A stretch of DNA of 64,000 nucleotides, taken from assembly GCF_900177675.1 (NCBI RefSeq), contig NZ_FXWM01000001.1:3233001-3297000 (forward strand), written 5' to 3'. The translations under genes and the position numbers were made by a program. Source of the DNA: Bacillus sp. OV166 (lineage in GTDB: Bacteria > Bacillota > Bacilli > Bacillales > Cytobacillaceae). Shown here one piece after another: positions 60,372 through 64,000 of this stretch. Each line of letters opens with the position of its first letter. Position 1 is the stretch's first letter. Under the pieces are notes generated by a model. The model ran no database searches, was not told the origin of the DNA, and saw nothing but the letters and a program-made list of their open reading frames with translations.

Positions 60372-61019
60372 ATGGATTTTCGTACCGAATTTAAACCGTT
60401 AACCGTCCAACCGGAACAGATCGAAGGAAGAAGTTTTGAAATGATTAATGAAGAAATTGGGGAGCACCCGTTTACCGAGGAGCAATATCCGATTGTCCAG
60501 CGCATCATCCATGCATCCGCTGATTTTGAACTCGGGAAAAGCGTCCTCTTTCATCCTGATGCTATTCAGTCCGGCATCCGTGCGATTCGGAGCGGGAAAA
60601 TGGTAGTTGCCGATGTTCAAATGATTCAAAGCGGGGCTAATAAAGCGCGAATTCAAAAATTCGGCGGAGAAATCAAGGTCTATATTTCTGACCCGGATGT
60701 GGTACAAGAAGCCAAACGGTTAAATACCACACGGGCAATTATTTCGATGCGAAAAGCGATCAAAGAAGCGGACGGCGGCATTTTTGCCATCGGGAACGCC
60801 CCAACCGCCTTACTCGAACTCATCCGCCTGATTAAAGAAGGAGAAGCGAAACCAGGTCTTGTCATTGGTCTACCAGTTGGGTTTGTTTCCGCCGCTGAGT
60901 CAAAAGAAGAATTAGCCAAGCTCGATATCCCATTCATCACCAATATTGGCAGGAAAGGCGGCAGTACCGTGACTGTTGCTGCATTAAACGCCATTTCCAT
61001 TATGGCTGAACGGGGATAA
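60372..61019 (+). CDS. cbiC: CbiC, (cobalt-)precorrin-8X methylmutase
   Basis: 215 residues; ATG 60372 with ACAGGAGTGAG (a GTG 9 bp earlier is also open). PIVQRIIHASADFELGKSV holds the catalytic His, GAIRSGKMVVADVQMIQSG-like IRAIRSGKMVVADVQM follows, and FAIGNAPTALLELIRLI and LPVGFVSAAESKEEL are typical. Moves the C11 methyl to C12, giving (cobalt-)hydrogenobyrinate. Confidence 0.94.
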   Translation: MDFRTEFKPLTVQPEQIEGRSFEMINEEIGEHPFTEEQYPIVQRIIHASADFELGKSVLFHPDAIQSGIRAIRSGKMVVADVQMIQSGANKARIQKFGGEIKVYISDPDVVQEAKRLNTTRAIISMRKAIKEADGGIFAIGNAPTALLELIRLIKEGEAKPGLVIGLPVGFVSAAESKEELAKLDIPFITNIGRKGGSTVTVAALNAISIMAERG

Positions 61020-61022
61020 CCC

Positions 61023-62126
61023 ATGCAGGAAGTACCAAAAGGAAAGCTGCGGGAAGGATATACGACAGGGGCCTGTGCAACGGCGACAACAAAAGCGGCG
61101 CTAACGGCATTAATAACCGGTGAGCCGCAAACAGAATCGACCATTTACTTGCCCGTCAAGCGGTTTGCAACCTTTCAGATAGAAAGCTGTGAGGTGACGG
61201 AACAAACGGCTACCGCCAGTACGATTAAAGACGCGGGGGATGACCCGGATGCCACCCACAGGGCCTTAATCGTTTCCACCGTGTCATGGCTCGATGAACC
61301 AGGTATCGTCCTTGACGGGGGAATTGGGGTTGGCCGGGTCACAAAGGACGGATTGCCCGTTCCTGTTGGCGAAGCCGCGATTAACCCCGTTCCCCGCAGG
61401 ATGATCCGTGAGACGGCCGAAGGGGTATTAAAAGAATTCGGGATTACGAGAGGGATTAAGATCGTCATTTCCGTACCAGCCGGTGAAGAAATCGCCAAAA
61501 AAACACTCAATGGACGCTTAGGAATCATTGGCGGGATTTCTATCCTCGGTACCCGAGGGATTGTCGTTCCTTTTTCCACAGCGGCCTATAAGGCCAGCAT
61601 CATCCAGGCTATTAGTGTTGCCCGGGCCAGTGGCTGCGAGCACGTTGTCATTACAACAGGCGGGCGGAGCGAGAAGAATGCCATGAAGCAATTCCCCGAG
61701 CTGTCTGAGGAAGCTTTTATCGAAATGGGTGACTTTGTCGGGTTCACCCTTAAACAATGCAAGAAGCAAGGGGTAAAAAGAGTGTCGATGGTCGGCATGA
61801 TGGGAAAATTCTCAAAGGTGGCAATGGGGATCATGATGGTCCACTCGAAAAGTGCTCCGGTAGATTTTGACTTTTTAGCGGAGGTGGCAAGCCGTACCGG
61901 TGCTGATGCCGCTCTGGTTGAGCAAATTCGAACGGCCAATACGGCATCACAGGTTGGCGATATGATGACAGCACAGGGCCATCTTTCCTTTTTCGAAATG
62001 CTAAGCGACCATTGCTGCCTTGCTGCGTTAAAGGAAGTCGATGGCGGGATCGATATAGATACGACCCTTTATACCATTAAGGGGGAAATGTTAGGAAAGG
62101 TGGTGCGAAAGAATGGCATCAATTAA
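61023..62126 (+). CDS. cbiD: CbiD, cobalt-precorrin-5B C1-methyltransferase
   Basis: 367 residues; ATG three bases after the cbiC stop. [19 protein letters not shown] is the family N-terminus, [39 protein letters not shown] and [13 protein letters not shown] follow. It methylates C1 after ring contraction. The last 14 bp overlap cbiET, showing tight operon packing. Confidence 0.94.
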   Translation: MQEVPKGKLREGYTTGACATATTKAALTALITGEPQTESTIYLPVKRFATFQIESCEVTEQTATASTIKDAGDDPDATHRALIVSTVSWLDEPGIVLDGGIGVGRVTKDGLPVPVGEAAINPVPRRMIRETAEGVLKEFGITRGIKIVISVPAGEEIAKKTLNGRLGIIGGISILGTRGIVVPFSTAAYKASIIQAISVARASGCEHVVITTGGRSEKNAMKQFPELSEEAFIEMGDFVGFTLKQCKKQGVKRVSMVGMMGKFSKVAMGIMMVHSKSAPVDFDFLAEVASRTGADAALVEQIRTANTASQVGDMMTAQGHLSFFEMLSDHCCLAALKEVDGGIDIDTTLYTIKGEMLGKVVRKNGIN

Positions 62127-63318
62127 AATGATCGGCATCGGAGACGAAGGGAAAGTCAGCCTGCTCCCGATGTACGAAAAGTGGATTAATGAAAGTGAAC
62201 TATTAATAGGAGGAAAGAGACAGCTTTCTTTTTTTCCTGAATTCGCCGGCGAAAAAATGGCGATTGAAGGCGGGCTTTCTTCACTTGTCGAACGGTTGCA
62301 GTCGGAGACGAGAAACGTAGTGATTCTAGCTTCTGGAGACCCGTTGTTCTATGGAATTGGAAGCTACTTATCTTCTAAAATCGATTTGGATATTTATCCA
62401 TATTTAAGTTCGATCCAGCTTGCTTTTGCCAGAATGAAAGAAAGATGGCAGGATGTGTATTTCACTAGCGTTCACGGCAGGAGTATAAAAGGGCTGGCCC
62501 AGCGGGTGGATGGAAAAAAAACGGTCGCAATCTTAACCGACACGGAAAATTCCCCGAATAAAATCGCTCAGTATTTGCTTTCCTTTGGCATGACTGAATA
62601 TGAGGCGTTTGTGGGAGAGAACCTTGGCAGTGACAAGGAACGATGCTGCTGGTTTACCCTTGATGAAATGAAGGATGAAGAGTTTTCACCGCTCAATGTG
62701 GTGATTCTCAAGAAAAAGGGGGAAAGCTCGCATTGGCCGATTGGCATTGACGATGCGGAGTTTTTTCAGCGCAAACCGGATAAGGGCTTAATTACCAAAA
62801 AGGAAATTCGCACACTAAGCATTAGTGCCCTAAGGTTAATGGAAGACAGTACGGTTTGGGATATTGGGACATGCACAGGTTCTGTTGCGATTGAGGCAGC
62901 GAAAATCGCCAGGGAAGGACAAGTGTTTGCCATCGAAAAGAACGAGGGCGACTTGGAAAACTGTAAGCAAAATTTAGCTAAGTTTCGTGTGGATGCAACA
63001 TTTCTTCACGGGAAAGCACCAGAGGGATTAGATACCTTCCCAGATCCGGATGCGGTTTTTATTGGCGGGACGGCAGGCGGAATGGAAGACATTTTGGATA
63101 TTTGCTGCAGCCGCTTGAAAGCGTGTGGACGCATTGTCTTAAATGCCGTCACGATTGAAAATCTTTCCGAAGCGATGATGGCGTTTAAAGAGCGGGGATA
63201 TGAGACGAACATTACTCTTGCGCAAATATCCAGAAGTAAGCCCATTTTGAATCTGACAAGATTTGATGCATTAAATCCGATTTACATAATAGAAGCATGG
63301 CGCAAGGAAGGGGAGTAA
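62113..63318 (+). CDS. cbiET: CbiET, fused C5/C15-methyltransferase and decarboxylase
   Basis: 401 residues. Residues 1-200 are Cbi[36 protein letters not shown]. Residues 205-401 are Cbi[21 protein letters not shown], then the SAM motif [16 protein letters not shown] and [17 protein letters not shown]. One protein methylates C5 and C15 and removes the C12 acetate carboxyl group. Starts inside the end of cbiD. Confidence 0.93.
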   Translation: MASIKMIGIGDEGKVSLLPMYEKWINESELLIGGKRQLSFFPEFAGEKMAIEGGLSSLVERLQSETRNVVILASGDPLFYGIGSYLSSKIDLDIYPYLSSIQLAFARMKERWQDVYFTSVHGRSIKGLAQRVDGKKTVAILTDTENSPNKIAQYLLSFGMTEYEAFVGENLGSDKERCCWFTLDEMKDEEFSPLNVVILKKKGESSHWPIGIDDAEFFQRKPDKGLITKKEIRTLSISALRLMEDSTVWDIGTCTGSVAIEAAKIAREGQVFAIEKNEGDLENCKQNLAKFRVDATFLHGKAPEGLDTFPDPDAVFIGGTAGGMEDILDICCSRLKACGRIVLNAVTIENLSEAMMAFKERGYETNITLAQISRSKPILNLTRFDALNPIYIIEAWRKEGE

Positions 63319-63320
63319 AC

Positions 63321-64000
63321 ATGTTAGGTACATTATACGGCCTTGGGGTTGGCCCGGGGGATCCAGAGCTCATTACCGTTAAGGCGTTTCGTAAATTAAA
63401 GGAATCACCAGTGATTGCCTATCCGAAAAAACAAAAGGGCAGCAAAAGTTATGCCCATCGAATCATTGATGTCTATTTTCAGCCGAACGAAAAAGAAATG
63501 CTGGGCCTTGTCTTTCCGATGACAAAGGATCCAGCCACTTTGGAAAGAAAATGGACGGAAACCGTGGAAAATGTGTGGGAGAAACTGCAGGATGGAAAGG
63601 ATGTCGCTTTTGTTACTGAAGGGGATCCTCTTTTATACAGCACGTTTATTCATATGATGCGTTTGATGCAGGAAAAGTATCCGCAGGTTCCGATTGAAGT
63701 CGTTCCGGGGATTTCGTCCATTAATGGGGCGGCTTCTAGGCTGGGAATTCCATTGGCAGATGGGGATGAGCATGTGGCGATTGTTCCAGCACGGGATGAC
63801 TATGAAAACATGAAAAAAGTCATTCAAGACAATGATTGTGTCATATTTATAAAAGTAGCGAAAGTCATTGATTTAATGCTGGAAGTATTACGTGATTTAG
63901 ATTTGCTTGACAAGGCTTCAGTCGTCACAAAGGTAACGTCGGATGAGGAGATTATTTGGCGGGCAGATGAGCTCGAAGGAGCGGAGCTTGAATACTTAAC
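63321..64000 (+). CDS. cbiL: CbiL, precorrin-2 C20-methyltransferase (partial, runs off window)
   Basis: 226 codons visible, frame open at the window edge; the usual length is ~230-240. Starts two bases after cbiET with GGGGAGT. GTLYGLGVGPGDPELITVKA is the tetrapyrrole methylase start; AFVTEGDPLLYSTFIHMM and EVVPGISSINGAASRLG are the SAM-site blocks. It methylates C20 of (cobalt-)precorrin-2. Confidence 0.93.
   Translation, partial: MLGTLYGLGVGPGDPELITVKAFRKLKESPVIAYPKKQKGSKSYAHRIIDVYFQPNEKEMLGLVFPMTKDPATLERKWTETVENVWEKLQDGKDVAFVTEGDPLLYSTFIHMMRLMQEKYPQVPIEVVPGISSINGAASRLGIPLADGDEHVAIVPARDDYENMKKVIQDNDCVIFIKVAKVIDLMLEVLRDLDLLDKASVVTKVTSDEEIIWRADELEGAELEYL

Overview
The window looks like a low-GC Gram-positive genome of the family Bacillaceae. 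The evidence is AT-rich DNA, strong GGAGG ribosome-binding sites, frequent TTG/GTG starts, YhfH, SinI-like, YozG/YoaS-like, DUF3231 and CBO0543 families, a SwrC-type RND pump, and a cobalamin operon whose gene order matches the one known from Priestia (Bacillus) megaterium (cbiW-cbiH60-cbiX-cbiJ-cbiC-cbiD-cbiET-cbiL). I cannot name the species. No rRNA, tRNA, CRISPR array or prophage was seen.

Roughly 0.3-49 kb is a mosaic accessory region. Small genes (GNAT acetyltransferases, an ArsR regulator with a VOC protein, an isochorismatase-like hydrolase, a LysE exporter, an amidase, DinB and DUF3231 proteins, small membrane proteins, many unknowns) are separated by about thirty copies of imperfectly palindromic intergenic repeats. 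Type I (19 complete or nearly complete copies, 10 partial, 1 hybrid) has outer boxes AACTAACgggTGC ... GCAgGTTAGTT, about 80-95 bp apart. Type II (10 copies) has AACAATCgGGCGC on the left and GATTGT boxes on the right. The copies share an orientation, usually begin 0-50 bp after the stop codon of a plus-strand gene, have variable but self-complementary centres, and are the insertion site of IS110-type elements. This is how integron attC sites and gene cassettes are built, although many copies also look like intrinsic terminators. I consider this the most unusual feature of the window; the cassette interpretation is an inference and no integrase is present here.

The accessory region is also full of decay. 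There are three defective IS110-family copies, one apparently intact IS3-family element sitting in the loop of a terminator after a pssA remnant, a CDF-transporter/PrsW-protease chimeric ORF, truncated response regulators, and several frameshifted genes. Other blocks are a MntR-box-preceded mntH (12.3-13.6 kb), a metal-type lipoprotein (15 kb), a 1091-residue secreted multi-Ig protein (17.1-20.4 kb), a DedA-PAP2 membrane protein (24.3 kb), a PadR plus split-permease operon with tandem palindromic operators (28.3-29.7 kb), a GC-richer PadR-DUF1048-ABC operon (31.4-33.8 kb) that looks recently acquired, and swrC (43.9-47.0 kb).

From about 49.1 kb the repeats stop. The right part holds a VanY-type lipoprotein, a frameshifted purT with PurR-box-like sites followed by an OFA-type MFS transporter, an FG-GAP-like protein, a shortened PAP2 phosphatase, an alpha/beta hydrolase, and then two tandem cobalamin riboswitches, each with its own terminator, leading into the cobalamin operon. 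That operon starts at cbiW and runs off the window inside cbiL. In it, CbiX inserts cobalt into sirohydrochlorin, CbiL, CbiH60 and CbiET methylate and decarboxylate the ring, CbiD assists C1 methylation and ring contraction, CbiJ reduces the ring and CbiC moves a methyl group.
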